This document shows, piece after piece, positions 1-8,027 of a stretch of DNA of 59,450 nucleotides. Origin of the DNA: Accumulibacter sp036625275 (GTDB lineage Bacteria > Pseudomonadota > Gammaproteobacteria > Burkholderiales > Rhodocyclaceae); contig NZ_JAZKUD010000016.1 of assembly GCF_036625275.1 (NCBI RefSeq), positions 1 through 59,450 on the forward strand. The letters run 5' to 3'. The notes below the pieces were generated by a model that was not told where the DNA came from, ran no database searches, and saw only the letters and a list, made by a program, of their open reading frames with translations. Numbering within the stretch: the stretch's first letter is position 1; each line of letters begins with the position of its first letter. The translations under genes and the position numbers were made by a program.

Positions 1-90
1 CCGATCGGCGCCGTGACACTCAACCCGGAGCGTGACGAAATCGTCTCCGCGGCCACCGCTAGCGCAGAAAGTATGCGTTTGGCAACATGA
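1..90 (+). other. Possible 3' end of a coding region cut by the window edge
   Basis: Frame 1 is open from the left edge for 29 codons and stops with TGA at 88-90. The residues (ending SAESMRLAT) look protein-like, but no family is recognised and 29 codons is too short to judge. If real, it is the C-terminus of a plus-strand gene whose body lies outside the window. Confidence 0.25.
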
Positions 91-92
91 AC

Positions 93-330
93 TCAGGCGA
101 CAACTACCTTGACATTCACCGGTTTCGATGAGGCTGGCGAGGAAAGCGAAGGCACGGGACACCTCTCTTCAGAACGTGTGCCGTGGCTGATGGTGCGCGA
201 AATCACCCCGTGTCGCAACGCCTGTTCCGCGGCGTTGTTGGAAAGCGGCAGGTGGGGCTCGGCGACTGGACGCCGGATCACGTGCCAATCGTAGAGGAAT
301 TCGCGCACGTCACTACGACACGGCACCGAG
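93..330 (-). pseudogene. IS66-family transposase, degraded C-terminal remnant
   Basis: The minus strand encodes the typical tail of an IS66-type DDE transposase: HLPLSNNAAEQALRH followed by ISHGTRSEE (roughly 180-250). The expected continuation (SRAFAFLASLIETGE) lies in a different minus frame at about 115-175, so the reading frame has shifted once just after the GTRSE motif. The N-terminal and catalytic parts are not recognisable. It is a dead fragment, not a mobile element. It sits beside a truncated ABC transporter and an IS91 fragment, which points to repeated insertion and deletion here. Confidence 0.75.
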
Positions 331-616
331 TGCTCCTCCCTCTGATGGACTTCGCACAGGGGTCGTGGTCGCTCGATCGCGTTCGCGTCGCAGGCCGGGA
401 GCCCTTCCGGCGGCGGATCGATCCGCGCGCCGCGTAGAGGGTGGCCATCAGTGTCTTCATGAGGCCTTCCTTCTCTTGCGGCACGAACTTCGAGCAGCGC
501 ATGACGGGTGACGCTGAACGTCCGCCCGATCAGGCCCTCGGCCAGCCGCGCAAGGCCGACTTCGTCGCAGGCCGTGTCAGCCTGCGACGCCGCGTCTGCC
601 TCTGGGTCTCTTCGCC

Positions 617-1700
617 TCACTTCCTCTCCTCCTCCACAACCCCCATCCGCGTCGCCTGTTGCCGTTCGGCGCTGAAGCTGAACACCTCATCCACCGCCAA
701 CCCTCTCGGAATTTGATGCGTGATGAAGATCATCGTCACCATCCCTTTCAGCCGGTTGATCGTCTTCGCGAAGTGCTCCGCCGTCTGCTGGTCGAGGTTG
801 GACACGGCTTCGTCGAAGATCAGGATCTTCGGCCGCTTGAGCAGCGCTCTCGCAATGGCGATGCGTTGCTGCTGCCCGCCCGACAGCCCGGTCCCTCGTT
901 CCCCGATCTGCGTCTGATAGCCGTTCGGCAGTTGCTCGATCACGTCGTGGATCTCGGCGGCCTTGCAGGCGAGGATGACGTCCTCGAAGCGGGCATGCGG
1001 GTGAGCCATGACCAGGTTGTCGTAGAGCGTGCCGGAGAAGAGCACCGTCTCCTGCGGCACGACGCCGAAGGTGGCCCGGAGTTCGTTGGCGGCCAGATGC
1101 CGGATGTCCTTGCCGTCCAGCGCGATATGGCCTTCGGTGGGTTGGTAGAAGCCGAGCATGAGTTTGGCGAGCGTGCTCTTGCCGCAACCCGAGGGGCCCG
1201 TGACCACGGTCAGGTGGCCGGGCTTGAAGGCGAGTTCGAGTTGCTGGTAGAGCCAGGGGTGATGCCCGGAGTAGCGGAAGGTGAGATGGTCGATGGTGAG
1301 GAGGCACGAGCTCTTGTTGACTCCAGCCTGTTCGCGGTGCGGGGTGAGCGTGTACGGTTCCTCCGGCATGTCGAGGATGTCGCCGAGGCGCTTCACCGCG
1401 ACATTGGCCTGCTGGAATTCCTGCCACAGGCCCACGATCCTGAAGAGCGGCTGGCTCATTCGGCCGGCGAACATCTGGAAGGCGACCAGCATGCCGATGG
1501 TGAAGCCTTCGTTCTGCATGACCAGCAGGGCGCCCACGATGAGGATGGCGAGTGTCATCACCTGTTCCAGCCCGTTGGCGATGACATTGTAGGTGTTGCC
1601 CACCTGTTTGGTGGAGAAGCCGGCGGCGAGGTACTGGGCGAGATAGTCGCCGTACTTTTTGTCGATGTCCGGTTCCATCTGCAGGGATTTGACCAGGGGT
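617..1700 (-). pseudogene. Type I secretion ABC transporter (HlyB/LapB type), 5'-truncated
   Basis: The reading frame covers the last membrane segments and the whole nucleotide-binding domain of an exporter-type ABC protein. Visible parts are a Walker A motif (GPSGCGKST), Q-loop (VVPQE), signature (LSGGQQQR), Walker B (ILIFDEAVSNLD) and H-loop histidine (FITHQ). A full HlyB-like protein has about 700 residues with an N-terminal peptidase-like domain and six membrane helices. Here only about 355 residues remain, starting inside the helical domain (VKSLQMEPD). Immediately upstream the sequence changes to the tail of an IS91-type transposase. The truncation therefore looks like a recombination or insertion scar, and the product is unlikely to transport anything. 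Confidence 0.8.
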
Positions 1701-1976
1701 AAGCGAGCATCCGGTCGGCGCGGTGACCAGTGCGCGTAGCGGCGCGTTGGGTGCCAGCACCCCGTCGTACCGATGCCGATGCCGGAGTGGCGGCGGAATC
1801 AGCGCTGCCAGACGCTCGAACCTTGCGAGTGGCGTCAGCATCAAGCTGACGCTGCCGCCGGGACCCGGCTTGATGCTTTCGTAGACCAGATGGTCGGCAT
1901 CGATTTCACACAAACCCTCCCGCGCGAAGGACGGGCGAGTGCAGGTGCGCAGCAGACGGCGGCGGCCTGTACTTGA
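1700..1976 (-). pseudogene. IS91-family transposase, C-terminal remnant (Y2_Tnp/PF04986-like)
   Basis: A minus-strand frame open from about 1976 reads LLRTCTRPSFARE, then DADHLVYESIKPG, then LTPLARFERLAALIPPP and a segment ending APNAPLRALVTAP. This is the characteristic C-terminal region of IS91/IS801-type rolling-circle transposases. It lacks the N-terminal part with the catalytic tyrosines and runs straight into the truncated ABC gene at about 1700. A stop codon lies upstream near 1992. It is a remnant only. Confidence 0.75.
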
Positions 1977-2039
1977 TTGGCGACTTTCACATTACACTAC
2001 CCGCTTCCTCACTCTTCACCGCGCCCGACGCGGATCACC

Positions 2040-3197
2040 ATGCGCCAGTCATCCGTGGTCATCGACTCGAAGCTGCCCCAGGTCGGGACCACCATCTTTA
2101 CCGTGATGTCGAAACTCGCCGCCGACTGTGGCGCGATCAATCTCTCGCAGGGCTTTCCCGATTTCCAGGCCGACTCCTCGTTGTTCGACGCGACCGCGCG
2201 CGCGATGCGCGAAGGACGCAATCAATATCCGCCGATGGCCGGCGTTCCCGAGTTGCGCTCGGCGATCGCCGACAAGGTGGCTGCGCTGTATGGGGCGAGC
2301 TACGATGCCGATAGCGAAATCACCGTCACCGCCGGCGCGACGCAGGCGATCTTCACCGCGATCGCGGCCTTTGTGCGTGCGGGTGACGAGGTCATCGTCT
2401 TCGAACCGGTCTATGACAGCTATGTGCCGGCAATCGAAACGGTTGGCGGCAAGGCGGTGTATGCTGCGCTCGGTTTCCCGGATTACCGGCCGGACTGGCA
2501 GCAGGTTCGTTCGCTGATCGGTGCGCGGACGCGCATGATCCTCATCAATTCGCCGCACAATCCGACCGGCAGCCTGCTGGCCGCCGACGACCTCGATCAG
2601 TTGGCGGCGCTGACCCGCGATACCGACATCGTGGTGCTTTCCGACGAGGTCTACGAACACATCGTTTTCGATGGCGTGCAGCATCAAAGCGTTGCTGCGC
2701 ATCCGGAACTGGCGGCGCGCGGGATCGTCGTTTCGTCGTTCGGCAAGACCTATCACATCACCGGCTGGAAGGTCGGTTACGTTCTTGGGGCGGCTGCGCT
2801 GATGGCCGAATTCCGCAAGGTGCATCAGTTCAACGTGTTCACGGTCAATACGCCCTGCCAGCTCGGAATCGCCGAATACATGCGCGACGCTTCGCGCCAT
2901 CTCGGCCTGGCGGCGTTCTACGCAGGCAAACGCGAGTTTTTTCGCGGCCAGTTGCAGGGCTCGCGCTTCGAACTGCTGCCTTGCCGCGGCAGCTATTTTC
3001 AACTGGCGCGTTATGGCGCGATCAGCGACCTGCCGGATCGCGAGTTTGCCCGCTGGCTGACCTGCGAGGCGGGAGTGGCAGCGATCCCGGTGTCGGCTTT
3101 TCATCACGACGGTCGCGACGAGCGTGTCGTGCGTTTCTGCTTCGCCAAGCAGGAAGCCACCCTGGCCGCCGCCGGAGAAAGGCTGCGCGCGCTGTAA
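2040..3197 (+). CDS. ybdL: PLP-dependent aminotransferase, YbdL/methionine-aminotransferase type
   Basis: A fold-type I aminotransferase (385 residues) very close in layout to E. coli YbdL, which prefers methionine, histidine and phenylalanine as amino donors. Seen in the sequence: SKLPQVGTTIF near the N-terminus, LSQGFPDF, the NQYPPMAGV segment, NSPHNPTG, SDEVYEH and the PLP-binding lysine in SSFGKTYHITGWK. The frame is open further upstream to 1977, but family alignment favours the ATG at 2040. No strong ribosome-binding site precedes it. It stands alone between the scar region and mscL. Substrate preference is inferred from the family. Confidence 0.85.
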   Translation: MRQSSVVIDSKLPQVGTTIFTVMSKLAADCGAINLSQGFPDFQADSSLFDATARAMREGRNQYPPMAGVPELRSAIADKVAALYGASYDADSEITVTAGATQAIFTAIAAFVRAGDEVIVFEPVYDSYVPAIETVGGKAVYAALGFPDYRPDWQQVRSLIGARTRMILINSPHNPTGSLLAADDLDQLAALTRDTDIVVLSDEVYEHIVFDGVQHQSVAAHPELAARGIVVSSFGKTYHITGWKVGYVLGAAALMAEFRKVHQFNVFTVNTPCQLGIAEYMRDASRHLGLAAFYAGKREFFRGQLQGSRFELLPCRGSYFQLARYGAISDLPDREFARWLTCEAGVAAIPVSAFHHDGRDERVVRFCFAKQEATLAAAGERLRAL

Positions 3198-3203
3198 GGA
3201 CTG

Positions 3204-3233
3204 TTCACACGCGCTGGCCATTCCCCCTATAAT
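3204..3233 (+). promoter_or_regulatory. Candidate sigma-70 promoter of mscL
   Basis: TTCACA at 3204-3209 and a perfect TATAAT at 3228-3233 are separated by 18 bases. Transcription would begin near 3240 and give a leader of about 60 bases before the mscL ATG. Confidence 0.6.
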
Positions 3234-3302
3234 CGCGCGCCGAGTCTAGGAAGCGGGCCCGGAATTTCCAGAACCCTCCAGAACCAACTTGAAGGAGACG
3301 CC

Positions 3303-3737
3303 ATGAGCATGGTGCAGGAGTTCAAAGAGTTTGCCATGAAGGGCAACGTCATGGATCTCGCCGTCGGCGTGATCATTGGCGGGGCTTTTGGCAAGATCGT
3401 CGATTCGGTGGTGGCTGATCTGATCATGCCTTTCGTTGCCTGGATCATGGGCGGCAAGCTCGACTTCTCGGGCATGTTCCTGGTGCTCGGCACCATCCCG
3501 GAGGGTACCGCGAGAACCCTGGATGCACTCAAGAAGGCACAGGTTCCGGTGTTCGCTTACGGCAGCTTTCTCACCATCCTGGTGAATTTCATCATCCTGG
3601 CCTTCATCATCTTCGTGATGATCAAGCAGATGAATCGTCTGAAGCGGAGCGAGCCGCCTGCGGCACCTGCGCCACCGCCTGAGCCGGCCGAAGAAGTGCT
3701 GTTGCTGCGCGAGATTCGCGACAGCCTCAAGAAGTAG
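3303..3737 (+). CDS. mscL: Large-conductance mechanosensitive channel MscL
   Basis: MscL is an inner-membrane homopentamer that opens under extreme membrane tension and releases solutes during osmotic downshock. The protein (144 residues) begins with the amphipathic helix (QEFKEFAMKGNV), followed by the pore-lining TM1 (DLAVGVIIGGAFGKIVDSVV), a periplasmic loop, TM2 (ILVNFIILAFIIFVMIK) and a C-terminal bundle helix ending REIRDSLKK. The linker before that helix is Pro/Ala-rich (PPAAPAPPPEP), slightly longer than in E. coli. A good ribosome-binding site (AAGGAG) lies 8 bases before the ATG. It converges with the M16 peptidase gene. Confidence 0.97.
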   Translation: MSMVQEFKEFAMKGNVMDLAVGVIIGGAFGKIVDSVVADLIMPFVAWIMGGKLDFSGMFLVLGTIPEGTARTLDALKKAQVPVFAYGSFLTILVNFIILAFIIFVMIKQMNRLKRSEPPAAPAPPPEPAEEVLLLREIRDSLKK

Positions 3738-3803
3738 GAGGCTGCTGTCGACAGGATGGGTGAAGGGGTGACGTCGCCTGTGCTGCGCTCCCCCTTTCCT
3801 TGT

Positions 3804-6572
3804 TCACCTCGTCACTGCGGCGGTTCCGTCAGTGGGCAAAAGCCCTTTGCGGGTATCGCCGGCGATGACCAGCGTCAGTTGCTCGGGGTCGATGTATTTG
3901 CGGAAGGCGGCGTTGACTTCTGCCGGGGTGACGGCCATCAGCCTGGCTTCGAAGTCTTTCGAGAATTGCCAGTTGCGGCTGAGATCGAGAAAGGATTGCC
4001 AGCGAGAAGCGATCGCATTGTCCTGCGAACGGGCAACCGCCCGCGCCTGGATGATGCCCTTCCTGGCCGCGGCGACTTCTGCGGTGGTGAAACCGTCGCG
4101 GCGTGCTCGCTGTAGTTCTTCGAGAAAGGCCTGTTCGGCGCGGGCCGCGTTCTGTGGAGCCACCATCACCGCAACGGCCCAGGTCGACAGTGGCTGGCGG
4201 CTGCCCATCGACAGGCTCGATCCGACGCTGTAGCTGAGGCCTTCCTTCTGGCGCAGGCGATCGGCGAGGCGGCTCGACAGGCCGGAGTGGCCGCCGAAAA
4301 TATCATTCGCCACATAAAGGGCCGCAGCATCGGGATCATCGTCGCGCAGCCGAATGTCGAGGCGGGCGCGCAGGAAAGCGTTTTCCTTGTCGGGCGTATC
4401 GATCACGATCCGTTGCGGCGGCACATGGCGGTATTCCCGATCGAGACGCTGATAAGGCGATTTCGAGAGGTGCACCGGGAACAGCCGCAGCAGTTTGTCA
4501 TTGACCACGGGTTCATCGAAATCGCCAACGATGGCGATCTCGCCGCGGGCGGTCCCGATGAGATCGCGCTGATAGCGGATGACCTCATCCAGGCTTACCT
4601 GGCGCAACTGTTCGATGCGTTCCTGCAGTGGGCTATGGTAACGGGGATCACCTGGCGGATAGGTATTGAAATGCGCGTTCAGGGCATCGCTCGATAGCGT
4701 TTCCGGGTTGTCGATCTGGGATTGCAGTGTGGTCAGTGTTTCCCGGCGGAGTTCCTCGAACTCGTCTGGCGGGAAACTGGGGTCCTGGAGTAGTTGCGCG
4801 ACCAGTTCCAGCGCTTCAGGCAGCTTGTCGCGGGTCGTCTCAAAGTTCGTCAGGCGGCCCTGGACTTTCAGACGGGTGAGCTGGTCGGCAATCTGCTGGC
4901 GGCTCAGGCGGCTGGTGCCGCGGGTGAGCATGGCAATCGCCAGCGTGCCGGCGATGTTGCGGTTCTGCAGCGAGTTTTCGTCACCCCAGCGGAAACTCAT
5001 CGCCACGTTCACGGTTTGCCCCCGGTTTTTTTTCGACAACAGCGCAAGCTTCAGGTCGCCGAAGGTCTGCCGCCGGGTGCGTCGATCGAGGTTCTCGTAT
5101 GAAGGATCGAAAGCTTCTCCGGCGTCGCCGTTTTTCTGCGGCTTGAAATTGGCCAACAGCTCGGCGGCGCTCGGTGCCTGGGGAACCACGGCGCGCTGCG
5201 GCGAATCGTCCGGGATGAAGGTTCCGAGGACGCGGTTGTCGCGAACGAAATACCTGGCGGCAGCTGCATCGAGCTGCGTCGTCCTGATCCGGTCGAGTTG
5301 ATCGCGGCCATAAAAGAAGAGCCGCCAATCGCCGAGCGCAATGTACTCCGAGAGCATCACCGCGAAGGTCTCGGGATTGGCCAGAGCCCGTTCGTAGGCG
5401 GTGCGTGACTGTTCGACCGCACGATCGAGTTCGGCAGTGGTCACGGCTTCCTTGGCGAAGTCGCCCTCGACCACTTCGATCATTTTGTCGCGGACACGAT
5501 CGATCGCTTCGCGCTTGTTGACCAGTGCGCCGAAGACGACAAAGCCAGGTTCGCGAGCATCGATGCCGTAGGCAAACACTTCTGTTGCCAGTCCGGTCTG
5601 CACCAGCGCCCGGTAGAGGCGACCATTGGGCGTGTCGCCGAGCACTTCGGTGGCCATGCCGATGGCGTCGGAGTCGGGATGCAGGCTGGAAGGTGTGCGA
5701 TAGGCGAGGGCCACGAGCTGGACCTCGCCCTTGCGGCGAATCGTGAATTGGCGCTCGCCATCGGCGGTCGGTTCGACCGTCCATGGTTTTGGCAGTACGC
5801 GTGTCGGTTTCGGCAGCTTGCCAAAGCTGGCGGCAATCATACCGAGGGCCTGACGCTCGTCGAACTTGCCGGCTACCGTCAGAACGGCGTTGTCGGGCTG
5901 GTAATATTTGCGGTAGAAGGCCTGCAGGTTTTCTATTTTGACGTTTTCGATGTCACTGCGTGCGCCGATCGTGCTGTTCCCGTAATTGTGCCAGTCAAAG
6001 AGCATCGACTGCATGCGCTTCAACATCACGCTGGACGGATTGTTTTCGCCCATCTCGAATTCATTGCGCACGACGCTCATTTCGCTGTCGAGGTCTTTCC
6101 TGGCGATGAACGAGTTGACCATCGCGTCGGCACTCCAGGCGAGGGCCCACTTGAGGTTGTCTTCGCTGGCCGGGAAGGTGAGATAGTAATTCGTCCGATC
6201 GAGCCAGGTGCTGCCATTGATCTCGAAGCCACGCGCCTTGAATTGCCGGGCCGGATCGACGAAATTCTTCGATCCCTTGAAGATCAGATGTTCGAGCAGA
6301 TGCGCCATGCCGGTCTCGCCATAGTTCTCCTGGTGCGAGCCGACCAGATAGGTGACGTTGACGGTGGTCGTGGGTTTGGTCGCATCTGGAAAGAGGATGC
6401 AGCGCAGGCCATTGACCAGGCGATATTCGCTGATACCTTCGACCGTGGTCAGCTTTTCGACGCCGGACGGCAGGGGTATCGAAGCAGATGGTCTGGCTTC
6501 AACGGTTGGCGGCAGCATGCTCAGCGTCAGCCACGACAGCAGGCAGGCCAGAATTCTCATCCATTGATTCAT
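3804..6572 (-). CDS. M16-family zinc metallopeptidase, two-unit (pitrilysin-like), exported
   Basis: A 922-residue protein with a probable signal peptide (residues 1-26). Its first M16 unit has an intact inverted zinc motif HLLEH (His91, Glu94, His95) and a matching third ligand, Glu171 in VRNEFE. A second, inactive M16-like unit fills the C-terminal half (about 500-900), including the conserved R/Y-type segment near DRLRQKEGLSYSVGSSL. Such proteins form a clamshell that degrades peptides, here probably in the periplasm. Many proteobacteria encode the two halves as separate genes; here they are one chain. A GGAG ribosome-binding site supports the start at 6572. The exact substrate is not known. 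Confidence 0.9.
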   Translation of the reverse strand: MNQWMRILACLLSWLTLSMLPPTVEARPSASIPLPSGVEKLTTVEGISEYRLVNGLRCILFPDATKPTTTVNVTYLVGSHQENYGETGMAHLLEHLIFKGSKNFVDPARQFKARGFEINGSTWLDRTNYYLTFPASEDNLKWALAWSADAMVNSFIARKDLDSEMSVVRNEFEMGENNPSSVMLKRMQSMLFDWHNYGNSTIGARSDIENVKIENLQAFYRKYYQPDNAVLTVAGKFDERQALGMIAASFGKLPKPTRVLPKPWTVEPTADGERQFTIRRKGEVQLVALAYRTPSSLHPDSDAIGMATEVLGDTPNGRLYRALVQTGLATEVFAYGIDAREPGFVVFGALVNKREAIDRVRDKMIEVVEGDFAKEAVTTAELDRAVEQSRTAYERALANPETFAVMLSEYIALGDWRLFFYGRDQLDRIRTTQLDAAAARYFVRDNRVLGTFIPDDSPQRAVVPQAPSAAELLANFKPQKNGDAGEAFDPSYENLDRRTRRQTFGDLKLALLSKKNRGQTVNVAMSFRWGDENSLQNRNIAGTLAIAMLTRGTSRLSRQQIADQLTRLKVQGRLTNFETTRDKLPEALELVAQLLQDPSFPPDEFEELRRETLTTLQSQIDNPETLSSDALNAHFNTYPPGDPRYHSPLQERIEQLRQVSLDEVIRYQRDLIGTARGEIAIVGDFDEPVVNDKLLRLFPVHLSKSPYQRLDREYRHVPPQRIVIDTPDKENAFLRARLDIRLRDDDPDAAALYVANDIFGGHSGLSSRLADRLRQKEGLSYSVGSSLSMGSRQPLSTWAVAVMVAPQNAARAEQAFLEELQRARRDGFTTAEVAAARKGIIQARAVARSQDNAIASRWQSFLDLSRNWQFSKDFEARLMAVTPAEVNAAFRKYIDPEQLTLVIAGDTRKGLLPTDGTAAVTR

Positions 6573-6623
6573 CGATCACTCCAAGAGATACGCAGATTGC
6601 CGCCTGCGGCCTGGCGGGAAGTG

Positions 6624-6629
6624 ATTATA
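6624..6629 (-). promoter_or_regulatory. Candidate -10 box for the M16 peptidase gene
   Basis: The minus strand reads TATAAT here, about 52 bases before the peptidase start codon. The -35 region (around 6646-6652, TTTTCG/GTTTTC) is a poor match, so an activator or an unusual promoter is possible. An inverted repeat lies directly upstream. Confidence 0.45.
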
Positions 6630-6664
6630 GCTTGGCTGGCCAGAACGAAAACGGCCCGCTCAGA

Positions 6665-6685
6665 GGGAGGGCTGGGCGGGCCGGG
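6665..6685 (+). promoter_or_regulatory. G-quadruplex motif (five GGG runs)
   Basis: Five GGG triplets at 6665-6667, 6669-6671, 6674-6676, 6678-6680 and 6683-6685 are separated by loops of one or two bases. This satisfies the classical G3+N1-7 quadruplex rule on the plus strand. It lies about 36 bases upstream of the peptidase -10 box. Confidence 0.6.
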
Positions 6686-6693
6686 TACAACGA

Positions 6694-6740
6694 TCACTGT
6701 CACGCGGGGGGGGGGGGGGAGGGGAGAGGCATGACAGTGA
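6694..6740. repeat. 9-bp inverted repeat enclosing a 14-G homopolymer
   Basis: TCACTGTCA at 6694-6702 is matched perfectly by TGACAGTGA at 6732-6740. The 29-base interval holds 14 consecutive G (6706-6719), then A, then GGGG. The homopolymer length could be a sequencing or assembly estimate. Confidence 0.7.
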
Positions 6741-6926
6741 CGAAACGAAGAATAGCGAATGCGGGCCCGGTAATCTGTAGTTCCTCTGTCCCTGTTGTGT
6801 AACGGGATGTGATCTGCCTGCCAGCAATGGCTGTGGCTGAAGCAGGACTCTCTGTTTCCCGGTCGAGTGCGGATGACTATTGTGTGCGGCTGTTGCCTGT
6901 TGCTATTGCCTTTTCCCCACTGAAAC

Positions 6927-6942
6927 TGGCATTATCCTTGCA
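6927..6942 (+). promoter_or_regulatory. Sigma-54-like -24/-12 element
   Basis: TGGCA at 6927-6931 and TTGCA at 6938-6942 place the GG (6928-6929) and GC (6940-6941) dinucleotides 12 bases apart, as in RpoN promoters. It differs from consensus at the two bases after TGGCA. It would start transcription about 75 bases before the small gene at 7029. Confidence 0.4.
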
Positions 6943-7028
6943 TAAGTCGCAGCGTCGTGCCTGCGCGAGAGGTCGCCGGCGAGTCGCACGGTGAGTTGAG
7001 GTGAAAACAAACCAACAAGGAGCGGGCA

Positions 7029-7307
7029 ATGACTCAGGAACAGGATGACATCGGTGTGGTGACAGTGGTGCTGGAGCGTCTGGAAAAAGAGCGCTTGCCC
7101 AGAGCACTCGATCTGAAAGCCAAGGTGGACGCGGGTGAGCGCCTTGATGATATGGACATCGCCTTTCTGGAGCGTGTGTTTGCCGATTCCGAAGAAGCCA
7201 AACCTTTCCTCGACCGGCACCCTGAATATCAGGATCTGGCGGCAAGAATGGCCAGTCTGTACGAAGAGATCACCGCCAAGGCGCTTGAGAACGAGAAGTC
7301 GGCCTGA
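7029..7307 (+). CDS. Conserved small acidic protein of unknown function
   Basis: A 92-residue cytoplasmic protein with no signal peptide or membrane segment. It is rich in Glu, Asp, Leu and Ala and should be largely helical (VVLERLEKERLPRALDLKAKV, then FLERVFADSEEAKPFLDRHPEY). No domain is recognised. A clear ribosome-binding site (AAGGAG) lies 7 bases before the ATG, and a sigma-54-like element lies upstream, which together support a real, regulated gene. Nothing in the sequence gives a function. Confidence 0.75.
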   Translation: MTQEQDDIGVVTVVLERLEKERLPRALDLKAKVDAGERLDDMDIAFLERVFADSEEAKPFLDRHPEYQDLAARMASLYEEITAKALENEKSA

Positions 7308-7487
7308 TTTCGTTTGCGGCAGCAAGGATCGCTGCACCGAACTGCGCCAGATGGAGAGGAAGTAACGACGATATCGGGAGACACTGGAAGCATTCTGCCG
7401 TTACTCCGAATCGATTCTTGTCACAATTCCTTACAAATCGTCCCAAGGCCTCGTCATCGCCTGGCGCTTCCAGGCGTTACTCGTTCC

Positions 7488-7919
7488 ATGAAGACGACAA
7501 CGACCTCCCTCTGCATCGCACTCGGCCTCGTGCTGGGTTGTTCAAATCCTGCTTTGGCCGACCCCGGCGACTACCGCGGTGGCTATCGGGGCGATTACCG
7601 CGGTGGCTATCGCGGTGATCACCGCAGCCACTATTCGCCGCCACAGCATGATCATCATGGCCATTCGCGTCGATACGGTTGGGTTGCACCGGCCGCCGTG
7701 CTGGCCATTGCCGGCATCGCCGCCGGGGTGGCGGCCTCTAACTACTACGCCCCGCGTTCGGCGTATGTGGCGCCAGCGGAGCCGGTCTATGTCACCCCAG
7801 CGCAGCCGGTCTATGTCGAGCCGCCAAGTGCTTTCTGGAACTACTGCGGATCAGTTGGGCAGTATTACCCGAACGTTCGCCACTGTCCCGAAGGCTGGCA
7901 GTTGGTTCCCGCACGCTAG
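7488..7919 (+). CDS. Exported Gly/Tyr/His-rich small protein with YCxxxxxYYPxVxxCPxGW C-terminus
   Basis: A 143-residue protein with an N-terminal export signal; LVLGC could serve as a lipobox, or cleavage could follow ALA. Next comes a repeat YRGGYRGD with a 24-base DNA period, a His-rich patch (HDHHGH), a short hydrophobic segment (about 68-85, VLAIAGIAAGVAA) and PVYV repeats. The C-terminus (FWNYCGSVGQYYPNVRHCPEGW) is a motif seen at the end of many small secreted proteobacterial proteins; its two cysteines may form a disulfide. The start at 7488 is chosen because the signal peptide begins there. Function unknown; an envelope or surface role is inferred. Confidence 0.75.
   Translation: MKTTTTSLCIALGLVLGCSNPALADPGDYRGGYRGDYRGGYRGDHRSHYSPPQHDHHGHSRRYGWVAPAAVLAIAGIAAGVAASNYYAPRSAYVAPAEPVYVTPAQPVYVEPPSAFWNYCGSVGQYYPNVRHCPEGWQLVPAR
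7566..7637 (+). repeat. 24-bp tandem repeat, three copies
   Basis: Units at 7566-7589 and 7590-7613 differ at only two positions; a third, degenerate unit follows at 7614-7637. They encode the GDYRGGYR repeats of the surrounding gene and could change copy number by slippage. Confidence 0.8.
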
Positions 7920-8027
7920 GCGCCAGGGGTGCATGCGCTGATCTGCGTCGCCTGACGTGACGGCACGTTCGGGGATTCCCGGAAGAGCGACACGGAGCCA
8001 GACCCTTCAGTCTCCGGTTCATGCCGC

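Larger units (their letters stand above)
6573..7028. other. Divergent intergenic region with G-rich island
   Basis: No gene was found in these 456 bases between the M16 peptidase and a small conserved protein. On the minus strand a TATAAT box (6624-6629) is a likely -10 for the peptidase gene. An 8-bp inverted repeat (6652-6659 with 6676-6683), a G-quadruplex motif (6665-6685), a 14-G run (6706-6719) and a sigma-54-like site (6927-6942) follow. The stretch 6745-6920 shows nothing further. Confidence 0.6.

Noticed and set aside
659..1702. Long plus-strand open frame (347 codons) opposite the ABC gene
   Set aside because: The minus frame carries all ABC ATPase motifs in order; the plus frame is a high-GC shadow without known motifs.
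1773..1976. Plus-strand open frame in the scar region
   Set aside because: It is the antisense shadow of the IS91 transposase remnant and has no protein-like features.
2049..3221. Long minus-strand frame opposite the YbdL-type aminotransferase
   Set aside because: The plus strand encodes a complete, recognisable enzyme; the minus frame is a codon-bias shadow.
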